Below are positions 9,956-20,247 of a stretch of 57,537 bases of DNA, piece by piece. Each line of letters opens with the position of its first letter. Within the stretch, counting starts at the first letter, position 1. Origin of the DNA: Hydromonas duriensis (GTDB lineage: Bacteria > Pseudomonadota > Gammaproteobacteria > Burkholderiales > Burkholderiaceae); contig NZ_SNZE01000014.1 of assembly GCF_004363775.1 (NCBI RefSeq), forward strand, positions 1 through 57,537, read 5' to 3'. The notes beneath the pieces were generated by a model. It did no database searches and was not told the DNA's origin. It saw nothing but the letters and a program-made list of their open reading frames with translations. The translations under genes and the position numbers were made by a program.

Positions 9956-11596
9956 TTATTCATTACAACAAATTTGTTGTGAGGTGCGCGAGCGGTAGTC
10001 TTCGATGAACGCATCAAAGTCTCCTGTTTGCGCGGCTTCCATATTGGCTTGCTCGGCGAGCGATGTGCGCGCCATGTCTTCAAACTGATCTTGTTCAATG
10101 GCACTGAGCGGTTGTTGTCTAAACTGCTCGGCAATCCACTGGCTTTGATGGGTGGTGAATTGCGTGAATGAGTTGTTGTGCTCACGGATGCCACGTAGCA
10201 CGCGTGCCGACGGTGTGTGCTCTGGATTGAGCAGCTTGTCTTTTTGCAGGTTTAAGCTTTCCATAAATTCATTGCCGCCGTGTTGCGCGTCCAAAGCTTG
10301 CGCGATGGTGGCGATGTGCTCGATGAGCTCTAAGCCCCAGTCTTGCAAGCGAACGTCGCGCCCATTGTGTTTGAGCATGAGGTTGGGCTGACGGCCTTGC
10401 TTAACGGTGCGGGCAAAATTGTCGACGTTGATATGCCCTTCTTCCACATCGGTGAGCGGGCTGTCGTTGAGGGCGCAAAACCACAAAAACGCATCAAGAA
10501 AGCGAGTGGTTTGTAGGCTTAAGCCAATGGGTTCAAAGGGGTCTATGTCCATACAGCGCACTTCGATGTATTGCACGCCTCGGTCACAAAGGGCTTCGAC
10601 AGGTCGCTCGCCTGAACGAATCACGCGTTTGGGGCGGATGGTGGCGTAAAACTCATTTTCAATTTGCAGAATATTGGTGTTGATTTGCACCCATTCGCCA
10701 TCGCGCTTTGTGCCCAAAGCTTCATATGGCGGATGCGGGATGCGCACGGCTTTGGATAAGCTGCGCATGTATTCCATGAGGGTATTGTAAGGCGGTACGA
10801 GTCCGTCTTGGGCGTTATTTTGGTAACCCAAGTCACTCATGCGCAAGCTGGTGGCGTAGGGTAAGTACAAGGTGTCGTCGGACAGTTGCTCGAGCTGGTG
10901 CGCCTTGCCGCGCAAGAAATTTTTTGACAAGGCGGGCGATGCGCCAAACAAGTACATGAGCAACCAGCTATAACGCAAGAAGTTGCGAATCAAGGCCACG
11001 TAGCCTTCTGATTGAAAGTCTTTGTCGCTTTGCTTGGTTTCGCCTTGTTCCGTTTTCAGTAAACGCCACAAGCCTTCGGGCAATGAAAAGTTGTAATGAA
11101 TGCCCGCAATGCACTGCATGCTTTTACCGTAACGCAGCGCCAAGCCGCGACGATAGACGTGCTTGAGCATGCCAATGTGTGATGTGCCGTACCATGCAAT
11201 TGGAATTTCGGCTTCGCTTGGCAATTCGCAAGGCATGGATTGGCTCCATAGCATTTGCTCGCCTAAGTTTGCGTATACAAAGCGGTGAATGGCACTTAAT
11301 TTTTCTAATGCCAATTGCGCATTCGGTTCAGCGGGGGTGATGAATTCAAGCAGGGATTCTGAATAATCCGTGGTGATTTGCGCATGGTTTAAGGTTGAAC
11401 CCAGCACTTTTGGATGTGGCGTTGTATTTAAATGCCCATCTGGATTAACACGCAAGGTTTCGCGCTCAATGCCGCGCAGTCCTTCAGCAAATAGGTGACT
11501 GTTTTCTGCTTTCAGCAAAAGATTTAGACGTTGCTCGAGAGTGTTGCTTTTCAATGTGATGCCCCATGAAATGTGTTTGATATAGGAACAATCCAT
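9956..11596 (-). CDS. gshA: Glutamate-cysteine ligase
   Basis: This enzyme catalyses the ATP-dependent joining of L-glutamate and L-cysteine to gamma-glutamylcysteine, the first and rate-limiting step of glutathione synthesis, in the cytoplasm. The 546 residues align along their length with the E. coli-type enzyme (type 1). Conserved blocks include GIERETLRV, ITTDYSESLLEFITP, HYNFSLP, YLFGASPA, YLPYATSLRMSDLGY, QIENEFYATIRPKR and YIEVRCMDIDPF. The first ATG (11596) lacks a good ribosome-binding site and gives about 15 extra residues; a TTG shortly inside (TTG AAA AGC) is an alternative start. It is followed by the Lrp-family regulator and faces an Atm1-type exporter gene divergently. Confidence 0.95.
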   Translation of the reverse strand: MDCSYIKHISWGITLKSNTLEQRLNLLLKAENSHLFAEGLRGIERETLRVNPDGHLNTTPHPKVLGSTLNHAQITTDYSESLLEFITPAEPNAQLALEKLSAIHRFVYANLGEQMLWSQSMPCELPSEAEIPIAWYGTSHIGMLKHVYRRGLALRYGKSMQCIAGIHYNFSLPEGLWRLLKTEQGETKQSDKDFQSEGYVALIRNFLRYSWLLMYLFGASPALSKNFLRGKAHQLEQLSDDTLYLPYATSLRMSDLGYQNNAQDGLVPPYNTLMEYMRSLSKAVRIPHPPYEALGTKRDGEWVQINTNILQIENEFYATIRPKRVIRSGERPVEALCDRGVQYIEVRCMDIDPFEPIGLSLQTTRFLDAFLWFCALNDSPLTDVEEGHINVDNFARTVKQGRQPNLMLKHNGRDVRLQDWGLELIEHIATIAQALDAQHGGNEFMESLNLQKDKLLNPEHTPSARVLRGIREHNNSFTQFTTHQSQWIAEQFRQQPLSAIEQDQFEDMARTSLAEQANMEAAQTGDFDAFIEDYRSRTSQQICCNE

Positions 11597-11788
11597 GTTG
11601 TTTCTATATCCATATTAATAATTTTATTTCTTCGTTCAGTGCCGTTATTCTACACCCCATTCGCAATATGGGTATGACTGCACCTTTTTGGTAAGCAGCT
11701 CAATAAAAACGTGTTTTTAGCTTTTACTCGTGCCAAGCAATAGACTGGTAAAATAGCGACCTTTATCAGACAGAACATACTCACACGA

Positions 11789-13576
11789 ATGACTCCCAAT
11801 TCTCAAAACCGCTCGGACTGGCAAACCATTAAAAGCCTTTGGCCATACATTTGGCGTAGCAAATACCGCGTCATGATAGCCTTTGCCGCCTTGACGTTGG
11901 CCAAATTGGCGAACCTTGGCATTCCCGTCACTTTGAAAAAAATCATTGATGGCATGACGCCCAATCCAAACCTGCAAACCGCCTTAATTGTGCCTATTGC
12001 GCTATTGGTGGCGTATGGTGGATTGCGCATCTCGATGACCTTATTTAATGAATTGCGCGAAATGGTGTTTTTTCGCGTCTCGGAAAATGCTGCGCGTACC
12101 GTGTCTTTGCAAGTATTTAACACGCTGCACAATTTATCTTTAAAGTTCCACCTGAGTCGCCAAACAGGGGGACTGACCCGAGACATTGAACGCGGTACGC
12201 GAGGCGTGCGCACCTTGATTGGTTTCTCTTTTATGACCATTGTGCCGACTTTAATCGAGATGTGCATGGTGCTCGGTTTCCTGTGGGCCAAATATGATGT
12301 GATTTTCGTCAGCATCACCGCCTTGGCCTTGGTGTGCTACATCGCGTTCACCGTGGGCATCACCGAGTGGCGGACGCAGTACCGCAAGCGCATGAACGAA
12401 ATGGATTCTAATGCCAATCAAAAAGCCATCGACTCTTTGCTCAATTTTGAAACGGTTAAATATTTCAACAACGAAGCCTTTGAAGCGCAACGTTACGACC
12501 AAGGTTTAAAACAATTCCGCAGCGCAGCGATTCAGTCACAAAACTCACTGTCGCTATTGAACTTCGGTCAACAGATGATTATTTCTATCGCGTTGATTGC
12601 GATTCTTTGGTACACCACACGCGGCGTGGTCGCAGGCAAGCTCACTTTAGGCGACTTGGTGCTGGTCAATACGTTGATGTTGCAGCTTTATGTGCCGTTA
12701 AACTTCCTTGGCGTGATGTACCGCGAGTTGAAACAATCGCTGGTGGACGTGGATAAAATGTTTAACTTGCTGCACAGCGCGCCTGACGTATTGGACGCAC
12801 CTGATGCGAACGAATTACACGTTGCTCACGGCCGAATTGAATTTAAACACGTTCATTTCAGTTACAACCCCAACCGCCAAATCTTACACGACGTGAGTTT
12901 TGTCGTTGAACCGAACACCACCACGGCCATCGTCGGCAAAAGCGGCGCGGGCAAATCGACGCTCTCGCGCCTGCTGTTTCGCTTCTATGACATCGACGCG
13001 GGCGACGTTTTAATTGACGGTCAGTCGATTGCTAAAGTCACTCAAACCAGCCTGCGTCGCGCCATCGGCATTGTGCCGCAGGACACGGTGCTGTTCAACG
13101 ACTCGCTGGGCTACAACATTCAATACGGTCGCCCCGATGCCAATGCGACCGAAGTGCGTGCGGCTGCGAGTGCGGCGCACTTGGATGATTTTTTAAGCCG
13201 CTTACCCGAAGGCTTAGACACTGCGGTGGGTGAACGTGGATTGAAAATTTCTGGCGGCGAGAAACAACGCGTTGCAATCGCGCGCACTTTGTTAAAAAAC
13301 ACGCCGATTTTAATCTTTGATGAAGCCACATCCGCCTTGGACTCTCATGCCGAAAAGGCAATTCAGTCTGCTTTTGACGATGCGGCACGCAACCGCACCA
13401 CTTTGATTGTGGCGCATCGCCTGTCTACCATCATTCACGCGGACCAAATTTTAGTGATGGAAGCTGGGCGCATCATTGAGCGCGGTACGCATGCGCAACT
13501 GTTGGCACAAAATGGCAGCTACGCCGCCATGTGGGCGGCGCAGCAAGAAGAGCGAACGATAGAAGCGGTGGCTTAG
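11789..13576 (+). CDS. Atm1/HMT1-type ABC exporter (fused membrane and ATPase half-transporter)
   Basis: This is a 595-residue inner-membrane half-transporter expected to dimerise. Residues ~25-320 form the six-helix exporter membrane domain; ~345-590 form the ATPase. Visible motifs are Walker A GKSGAGKST, Q-loop (GIVPQDTVLF), signature ISGGEKQRVA, Walker B ILIFDEATSALD and H-loop AHRLST. The fold and sequence (FKHVHFSYNPNRQILHDVSF) match the mitochondrial Atm1 / bacterial heavy-metal and glutathione-derivative exporter group. Its place opposite gshA and next to the glutathione-dependent formaldehyde genes supports a glutathione-conjugate or metal-glutathione substrate, but the substrate is inferred. 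The stop overlaps the convergent fghA stop by 4 nt. Confidence 0.9.
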   Translation: MTPNSQNRSDWQTIKSLWPYIWRSKYRVMIAFAALTLAKLANLGIPVTLKKIIDGMTPNPNLQTALIVPIALLVAYGGLRISMTLFNELREMVFFRVSENAARTVSLQVFNTLHNLSLKFHLSRQTGGLTRDIERGTRGVRTLIGFSFMTIVPTLIEMCMVLGFLWAKYDVIFVSITALALVCYIAFTVGITEWRTQYRKRMNEMDSNANQKAIDSLLNFETVKYFNNEAFEAQRYDQGLKQFRSAAIQSQNSLSLLNFGQQMIISIALIAILWYTTRGVVAGKLTLGDLVLVNTLMLQLYVPLNFLGVMYRELKQSLVDVDKMFNLLHSAPDVLDAPDANELHVAHGRIEFKHVHFSYNPNRQILHDVSFVVEPNTTTAIVGKSGAGKSTLSRLLFRFYDIDAGDVLIDGQSIAKVTQTSLRRAIGIVPQDTVLFNDSLGYNIQYGRPDANATEVRAAASAAHLDDFLSRLPEGLDTAVGERGLKISGGEKQRVAIARTLLKNTPILIFDEATSALDSHAEKAIQSAFDDAARNRTTLIVAHRLSTIIHADQILVMEAGRIIERGTHAQLLAQNGSYAAMWAAQQEERTIEAVA

Positions 13577-14409
13577 TTCATTTGGCGAAGGGCATGGGCA
13601 TGGAATGCCATGTGCTCGCCAATAAACGTGCTGATAAAGTAATAACTGTGATCATATTCAGGCTGCAAACGCAGGTTCAAAGCAACGCCCGCAGCTTGAC
13701 ATGCCGTCACAAATAAAGACGGTTTGAGTTGTGAATCCAAAAATTCATCAGCCGTTCCTTGGTCAATTAAAATGGCGCGAGGAAAGCCCTTAATTTTCAC
13801 CAACTCACACGCGTCCCATTCACGCCAAGCACTCGTATCGTCACCCAAATACGCTTGAAATGCTTTTTGCCCCCACGGCACTTGTGTCGGCGCAACAATC
13901 GGTGCAAAAGCCGAGACGCTAAAATACCGCTCGGGGTGTTTCAACGCACATATCAAAGCACCATGCCCCCCCATCGAATGCCCACTGATGGATTGTCGTC
14001 CGTTGGTCGGAAAGTGCGAATGAATCAAGGCGGGCAGCTCATGTACGATGTACTCGTACATATTAAAATGCGTCCGCCATGGGGATTGTGTCGCGTTCAC
14101 ATAAAACCCTGCACCTTGACCCAAATTATATGCGGCATCATCTGCAACCCCATCTCCACGCGGGCTTGTATCGGGCATTACAAGAATCAAACCATGCTCA
14201 TCCGCATAACGCTGCGCCCCTGCTTTCAGCATAAAGTTTTGTTCGTTACAGGTTAGGCCTGAAAGCCAAAACAAAACGGGACAACGCTCATGTTGCGCCC
14301 GTTCGGGGATGAAAACGCCAAACCGCATGGTGCAATTCAACACTTCTGAAGCATGTTGCCACACGTCTTGACGACCGTTGAAGCATTTTTTTCGTTCAAG
14401 CTGTTGCAT
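13573..14409 (-). CDS. fghA: S-formylglutathione hydrolase
   Basis: This enzyme hydrolyses S-formylglutathione to formate and glutathione, the second step of glutathione-dependent formaldehyde detoxification in the cytoplasm. The 278 residues match the esterase D family in length. The nucleophile elbow GHSMGGHGAL holds the catalytic Ser; the Asp (DQGTADEFLD) and His (PEYDHSYYF) of the triad are visible in order. It lies 53 nt downstream of adhC on the same strand, giving an adhC-fghA operon. It ends tail-to-tail with the ABC exporter gene with no room for an intergenic terminator. Confidence 0.95.
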   Translation of the reverse strand: MQQLERKKCFNGRQDVWQHASEVLNCTMRFGVFIPERAQHERCPVLFWLSGLTCNEQNFMLKAGAQRYADEHGLILVMPDTSPRGDGVADDAAYNLGQGAGFYVNATQSPWRTHFNMYEYIVHELPALIHSHFPTNGRQSISGHSMGGHGALICALKHPERYFSVSAFAPIVAPTQVPWGQKAFQAYLGDDTSAWREWDACELVKIKGFPRAILIDQGTADEFLDSQLKPSLFVTACQAAGVALNLRLQPEYDHSYYFISTFIGEHMAFHAHALRQMN

Positions 14410-14462
14410 CGTATTTACCTTTTATCCTTCTGTCGTTTTAAGAAAAAACTGTGTGCGTACTC

Positions 14463-15581
<1,119 letters not shown>

Positions 15582-15609
15582 CTATAACAATGTTAAGCAG
15601 AGATAGTTG

Positions 15610-15638
15610 AGCATATCCTTAGACTGGGTATATGTCAA
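15610..15638 (-). promoter_or_regulatory. Sigma70-type promoter of adhC-fghA
   Basis: On the minus strand TTGACA (15633-15638) is followed by a 17-nt spacer and TATGCT (15610-15615). The -35 is a perfect consensus match and the -10 matches at 4 of 6 positions. The predicted start is near 15603, about 30 nt upstream of the adhC ATG. Confidence 0.7.
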
Positions 15639-15650
15639 CGAACGTTCGTT
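15637..15650. promoter_or_regulatory. Perfect 14-bp palindrome overlapping the adhC -35 box, likely repressor operator
   Basis: AACGAACGTTCGTT is its own reverse complement and overlaps the first two bases of the TTGACA box. The form resembles TetR-family operators. No regulator gene is adjacent, so the binding protein would be encoded elsewhere. Confidence 0.6.
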
Positions 15651-15683
15651 TAAATTTCTTAATAAACAAAAAATGAACTTTGG

Positions 15684-17210
15684 TTAGAGGTTTCTTACAC
15701 CGTCGTCTCTATGTGTGCCGCTCCAATGTTCATGAATGACCCGTTTCATCAAGGCTCCAAATCGATGCGCGTATGACTGCGCATTGAACACATCGAACTG
15801 ATATCGGTTATTGTCCAAATGTTGGCGCATGGCTTTTAATTTGGAAACATTTCGAGCCAGCTCATCAATTTTTTTGAAATACTCGTCTTCATGCCACGTC
15901 ACACACTCATCTAAACCCACGGCATGTAGCAAACTGGCGGCAACTCGCGAGGCAAATGTAGTACCCGCCCATGTCACCACGGGCGTACCCGCCCACAAAG
16001 CATCACTGGTCAAGGTGTGACCGTTATAAGGATGGGTGTCCACAATCACATCCGCACAACGTAAGCGGGCAAAATGAGCACCAATGCCTAAAGGTGGTGA
16101 AAAATATAAACGGCTGGGATGAATTCCTCGCCGCGAGGCTTCGACTCTCAGATTATGACAAACCTCTTCATTGTCAGACAGCAACCACAACACCCGTGAT
16201 GCATCTAACCGCAAAAGATGGCACCACACATCGAATATTTGCGGTGTAATCTTGTAATTTTGGCTCATGTTTGCCAGCACAAAAGCGTCTTCAGGTAAAC
16301 CCCAGTGCGAGCGCGGCAATTGTTCTGGTAGGCCTCGCAGCTCATCATTGGGCTGGTAACAACCTTCAATGCGCAAGACTTTTTCTGCATACGCGTAATC
16401 AAGCTCGGGCGGCGTAACAATGGCATCGCCAATGATGTAATCAAAAAAAGGCATGCCCGATGTCCCGGGAAAATATAGGTAATGAATTTGAATGGGCGCA
16501 GGTCGTCTTGCAAAGATACCTAATCGTGCGCTCGCTGGATTTTTAATGCTCAATAAGATGTCAATGCCATCTTCATACATACGTTGCGCGGCCTGCTCAT
16601 CCGTCAGCTCTTGAATCGGAATAATGGCATCATAAGCATTTTCGACTCGCCGCCGATAACCATCATTTTGCGAGGGTGTATCGCCAAAATCATAGGCGCA
16701 CACTTCAAATTGTGTGCGGTCTATTTTGGCCACCGCGCCCGTCAGCAAATACGCCGTTGCTTGGGCAAAAAAATCCGCCCCGACAAAACCCAATTTAATT
16801 TTTTTGCTCGATGATGGTGGGACATGCTTAAATGCAGTCAGTATTTGGTCTTGAAGCGATTGTTGAATGTATTCAGCATGCTTTTGTGTGAAATAAAGCA
16901 GGGCAAGGTTGCTCAAGGCTGGCGCGGCCAAAGTCGCTTCGCCGACAAACCATACGTCTTGCGCCACACCCATGACCGTGAGTCGCTGCAAATGCTCGTA
17001 GTGCTGCCATTCACTTTGGTCTTGCGCATGTTTAAAACCAGCCCATGCCGATGAAAAACGCCGCTCGCTGATGACTTTAAAATACTCAGGGGCTTTTTCT
17101 ATCGCGGCATCAAAATATTGCACCGCTTCAGTATGTCGCCCCTGCTTTTGCAACTCATTGGCTCGCTCGAGCAACGCTTGCGCGGATAGAGAAGTAGACA
17201 GAATGGTCAT
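15684..17210 (-). CDS. GT41 (O-GlcNAc transferase/SPINDLY-like) glycosyltransferase
   Basis: This is a 508-residue protein. Residues ~10-45 form one TPR-like hairpin (ANELQKQGRHTEAVQYFDAA). About 135-490 match the GT41 catalytic region, with RPAPIQIHYLYFPGTSG, FDYIIGD, SQNYKITPQIFDVW (the nucleotide-binding Lys region), VDTHPYNGHTLTSDALWAG and the C-terminal VTWAGTTFASRVAASLL. GT41 enzymes move a sugar from a nucleotide donor to Ser/Thr of proteins. The N-terminal TPR array is very short, so target binding may differ. The usual DFxxH motif with the active-site His reads DFFAQATAYL here (D146, Q150). It starts 6 nt after nif3 stops, so the two are one transcript. Donor and target are unknown. 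Confidence 0.85.
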   Translation of the reverse strand: MTILSTSLSAQALLERANELQKQGRHTEAVQYFDAAIEKAPEYFKVISERRFSSAWAGFKHAQDQSEWQHYEHLQRLTVMGVAQDVWFVGEATLAAPALSNLALLYFTQKHAEYIQQSLQDQILTAFKHVPPSSSKKIKLGFVGADFFAQATAYLLTGAVAKIDRTQFEVCAYDFGDTPSQNDGYRRRVENAYDAIIPIQELTDEQAAQRMYEDGIDILLSIKNPASARLGIFARRPAPIQIHYLYFPGTSGMPFFDYIIGDAIVTPPELDYAYAEKVLRIEGCYQPNDELRGLPEQLPRSHWGLPEDAFVLANMSQNYKITPQIFDVWCHLLRLDASRVLWLLSDNEEVCHNLRVEASRRGIHPSRLYFSPPLGIGAHFARLRCADVIVDTHPYNGHTLTSDALWAGTPVVTWAGTTFASRVAASLLHAVGLDECVTWHEDEYFKKIDELARNVSKLKAMRQHLDNNRYQFDVFNAQSYAHRFGALMKRVIHEHWSGTHRDDGVRNL

Positions 17211-17216
17211 GATGGG

Positions 17217-17972
17217 TCACACGGGATTATATTCATCAAAAAAGCGATGCATTAAACCGAATCGCTGCACCAAGTATTCGCCCAAAGCTTGAACACCGTA
17301 ACGCTCCGTAGCATGATGCCCGCAAGCCAGATAGTTCACGCCCAGTTCGGTCGCCTCATGGAACGTGCGTTCAGAAATTTCGCCTGAAATAAAAGTTTGC
17401 GCCCCTGCCGCGGCCGCAGAACCGATGTAATCTTGTGCCGCGCCCGTACACCACGCGATTTTACCCACCAACGCGCTTGAATCTCCGATGAGTTGTGGCG
17501 CACGACCAAGACGTTGCTCGACTCGTGCCGCCAACTCGCCAAGCGTGACACAATCTGATGCGCCATGCCAAACCAAGGGTTCATCTGATAAAACGCCTGT
17601 TGCAGTCAAGCCCAACTTCATTCCAAGCTGGGCGTTATTTCCTAAAGTCGGATGCGCATCTAGTGGCAAGTGGTAGGCGATTAAGCTCATGTCGTTCTTA
17701 ATCAAGGCCGCTATGCGACCATGTTTCATGCCCACGATGGGCGCGTCCTCGCCTTTCCAAAAATAACCGTGGTGAACCAGCAACGCATCCGCCCCCCATT
17801 CGGCCGCTTGCTCAATTACTGCGCGGCTTGCTGTGACAGCTGTCGCTATTTTAGTTATACTTGGACGTCCCTGAATCTGCAAACCGTTCGGGCAATAGTC
17901 TTTAAATGATGCCACATCTAAAACGGCATCCATTTCACTCAATAATGCTTTCAATAAAATAGTACATTCCAT
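17217..17972 (-). CDS. Nif3-like dinuclear metal-centre protein (YbgI type)
   Basis: This is a 251-residue member of the NIF3/YbgI family, sometimes labelled GTP cyclohydrolase I type 2 homologue. Metal ligands are visible in LLVHHGYFWKG, HLPLDAHPTLGNNAQL and ACGHHATERYGVQALGEYL. The start aligns with the E. coli protein within a few residues, so the first ATG is kept. The cellular role of the family is not settled. Its start codon directly abuts the start codon of the divergent htrA-like gene (CATATG), and the GT41 gene follows 6 nt downstream. Confidence 0.93.
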   Translation of the reverse strand: MECTILLKALLSEMDAVLDVASFKDYCPNGLQIQGRPSITKIATAVTASRAVIEQAAEWGADALLVHHGYFWKGEDAPIVGMKHGRIAALIKNDMSLIAYHLPLDAHPTLGNNAQLGMKLGLTATGVLSDEPLVWHGASDCVTLGELAARVEQRLGRAPQLIGDSSALVGKIAWCTGAAQDYIGSAAAAGAQTFISGEISERTFHEATELGVNYLACGHHATERYGVQALGEYLVQRFGLMHRFFDEYNPV

Positions 17973-19145
17973 ATGTTAAAACGCTTCTGGTTGGTGTTAA
18001 CGCAAATTGTTACGATATTGCTACTCATGTCTTTTGTGGTACTTACTCTTAAACCACAATGGTTCCCTGAGTCGGTCACACGGTGGTTCAGTGGCTACAA
18101 ATCCCCCAACCCTGTGCTTAAATCGGGAGAAACGCTGGCACCGCGCGAAGCCCCTCGAAATTTATCGGGTCTATCCTATCACGCCGCTGTCTCAAGCGCA
18201 TTGCCTTCTGTGGTGAAAATTTTTACTTCGCGCAGTGTAACTAAAAATCCGTATAACGACCCCGCTTTAAATCAATTGTTTAACCAAGGTCAACCTCAAA
18301 CGCCCGAAAACAGTTTGGGTTCTGGCGTCATCATTGATAAACAAGGCTTTGTGGTCACCAATCATCACGTCATTGAAAATGCCGATCAAATTGAAGTGGC
18401 TCTGAGCGACGGACGACGCGCCAACGCGACCGTAATTGGCTCAGATGCCGACACCGATGTCGCTGTACTTAAAATCAATCTCGACAAGCTACCCAGCATC
18501 ACATTAGGGCATGACGACCAACTTCAGGTTGGTGATGTTGTACTCGCTATTGGCAACCCTTTTGGCGTTGGGCAGAGCGTTACAATGGGCATTGTATCGG
18601 CCTTGCATCGCAGTCAATTGGGCATTAACACCTTTGAAAACTTCATCCAAACCGATGCGGCAATCAACCCAGGCAATTCAGGCGGTGCTTTGGTTGACTC
18701 GAACGGGAACTTGGTCGGCATCAATACCGCCATTGTCACGGGCAATACCAGCAGCGAAGCAAATGCTGGCATCGGATTCGCCATCCCTGTCAGCGTCATG
18801 AAGCAAATTGCCGATGAATTAATTGCCACGGGTACGGTCACTCGAGGGTTTATTGGCATCTCGTCCCAAAATGTCACCCCTGAAATGGCGAAAGCGTTTA
18901 ATCTATCAAGCCAAGAAGGAGTTATTATTGCCAGCGTTCGTGCGGATGGCCCAGCGGGAAAAGCAGGCATCACCGTGGGTGATATTTTATTCAGCATCAA
19001 CGACACCCCCATTAAAGACACCGCTGACATGCTAAACGAGGTGGCTCACCTTAAACCCGGTGCGAAGGCACAAATAAAACTGTTGCGCAACGGGCAAATT
19101 TTAGACGTGACGGTTATTATCGGCACGCGTCCTTCTAACAAATAA
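17973..19145 (+). CDS. DegS/AlgW-like membrane-anchored HtrA serine protease
   Basis: This is a 390-residue periplasmic protease anchored by one N-terminal helix (~5-25). The trypsin-like domain carries the triad His132 (VVTNHHVIENA), Asp162 (DADTDVAVLK) and Ser236 (INPGNSGGAL). A single PDZ domain follows (~285-385, GFIGISSQN to ILDVTVIIGT). One PDZ plus an uncleaved anchor fits DegS/AlgW, which start sigma-E stress signalling by cleaving an anti-sigma factor, rather than two-PDZ DegP. Upstream DNA is entirely nif3 coding sequence, so its promoter and ribosome-binding site lie inside nif3. The next gene follows 13 nt downstream. Confidence 0.93.
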   Translation: MLKRFWLVLTQIVTILLLMSFVVLTLKPQWFPESVTRWFSGYKSPNPVLKSGETLAPREAPRNLSGLSYHAAVSSALPSVVKIFTSRSVTKNPYNDPALNQLFNQGQPQTPENSLGSGVIIDKQGFVVTNHHVIENADQIEVALSDGRRANATVIGSDADTDVAVLKINLDKLPSITLGHDDQLQVGDVVLAIGNPFGVGQSVTMGIVSALHRSQLGINTFENFIQTDAAINPGNSGGALVDSNGNLVGINTAIVTGNTSSEANAGIGFAIPVSVMKQIADELIATGTVTRGFIGISSQNVTPEMAKAFNLSSQEGVIIASVRADGPAGKAGITVGDILFSINDTPIKDTADMLNEVAHLKPGAKAQIKLLRNGQILDVTVIIGTRPSNK

Positions 19146-19158
19146 TCGGAGAGGTTCA

Positions 19159-20136
19159 ATGAAAAATACGAAAGCCTTATTTAACGACCATTTGTCAGCC
19201 TTGGACAACCTGCTCACTCAAGCTCACTTGCAAGATGACCCTGCGCTTTGGCTCTATCAAAACAACGCCCGCACCGTTCTATTTTATTTAGAAGGCATGT
19301 GCCGAGCACTGGCTCAGTTTCACGACTCCAAACGATTTAACAAACTCACTGAACGATTCAAAACTCTTGAAGATGCACTCGGACAGATTGATTATTTTGA
19401 TGCTTTTGTCAAAGAGTTCAGCGCCAACCCAACCATCCCTGCTGATGTGGTTGAGCACTTAACACAAGAGCGTCAAATGGCTTTGCTCGCCTTAAATGGC
19501 GCCTTACAAAAGGAAGGCTGGATAGGCGAATCCGCACGGCGAATCAAAAAAATTCGCAAAGGCAAAAAGACGAAGTCGATTAACTGGCTATCGGATGAGG
19601 AGTTAGTACTCGCTTTGCGTCACTTGTACGAACAAAAAATCGCCGACATCACTCTCGCATTAACACAATCGTTTAAAAGCATCGAAAATGACTTACATGA
19701 GCTGCGCAGACAGGTGCGCTGGTTGAGCATCTATCCGCAAGCCTTTAAGGGCTACATTACTTTGGCTCAACCTCGTCGAATAGTTGCCAAAAAATTCGAT
19801 AAATACTTAACCGATGACATCGTCCACTCACCTTTTAATCAGCTGCCCCAATCGGACAACATCACCTCGCCATTGCAACTGAATCAAAACAATTTTTATG
19901 CCATGAGTTGGTTTATCGCTGCCACAGGGCTGTTGAAAGACCAAGGTTTGCGCTTAGATGCACTGACACACTCGATTCACATCACGCAAAAAGTCGCTCC
20001 AGAAACAGCACAATCGCAAGCGATGCTGATGCTCGGTTCCCAGCAAGCCTCAACAGATGAAGTGCTTTCGGCCGCTCAAATCATCGCAAAACAGCTCAAA
20101 ATGGATGCTATTTTCACAGGTTTGGTCGTGGGATAA
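19159..20136 (+). CDS. Unidentified helical protein, possibly CHAD-like
   Basis: This is a 325-residue protein with no signal peptide, predicted mostly alpha-helical and rich in Leu, Lys and Gln. A segment at ~35-80 (ARTVLFYLEGMCRALAQF, then LEDALGQIDYFDAF) and a later HELRRQVRWL are reminiscent of the helical repeats of CHAD domains, which bind polyphosphate, but the match is weak. A GGAGAGG ribosome-binding site precedes the ATG. It follows the htrA-like gene by 13 nt, so the two probably share a transcript that ends at the hairpin near 20200. Confidence 0.7.
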   Translation: MKNTKALFNDHLSALDNLLTQAHLQDDPALWLYQNNARTVLFYLEGMCRALAQFHDSKRFNKLTERFKTLEDALGQIDYFDAFVKEFSANPTIPADVVEHLTQERQMALLALNGALQKEGWIGESARRIKKIRKGKKTKSINWLSDEELVLALRHLYEQKIADITLALTQSFKSIENDLHELRRQVRWLSIYPQAFKGYITLAQPRRIVAKKFDKYLTDDIVHSPFNQLPQSDNITSPLQLNQNNFYAMSWFIAATGLLKDQGLRLDALTHSIHITQKVAPETAQSQAMLMLGSQQASTDEVLSAAQIIAKQLKMDAIFTGLVVG

Positions 20137-20190
20137 ACAACACAAACGTATTAAGAAAATCCCTCCCACTCTATGACGTGGGGCATGTAA

Positions 20191-20216
20191 AAACCCCCAC
20201 CTTTCGGCGGGGGTTT
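20191..20216. terminator. Bidirectional hairpin terminator
   Basis: AAACCCCC-A-CC, loop TTTC, GG-C-GGGGGTTT form a GC-rich stem flanked by A and T runs. It lies between two convergent units, the htrA operon and the mla operon, and serves both. Confidence 0.85.
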
Positions 20217-20247
20217 ATTAATCGACATCTCTAAGTGGATGAATGTG

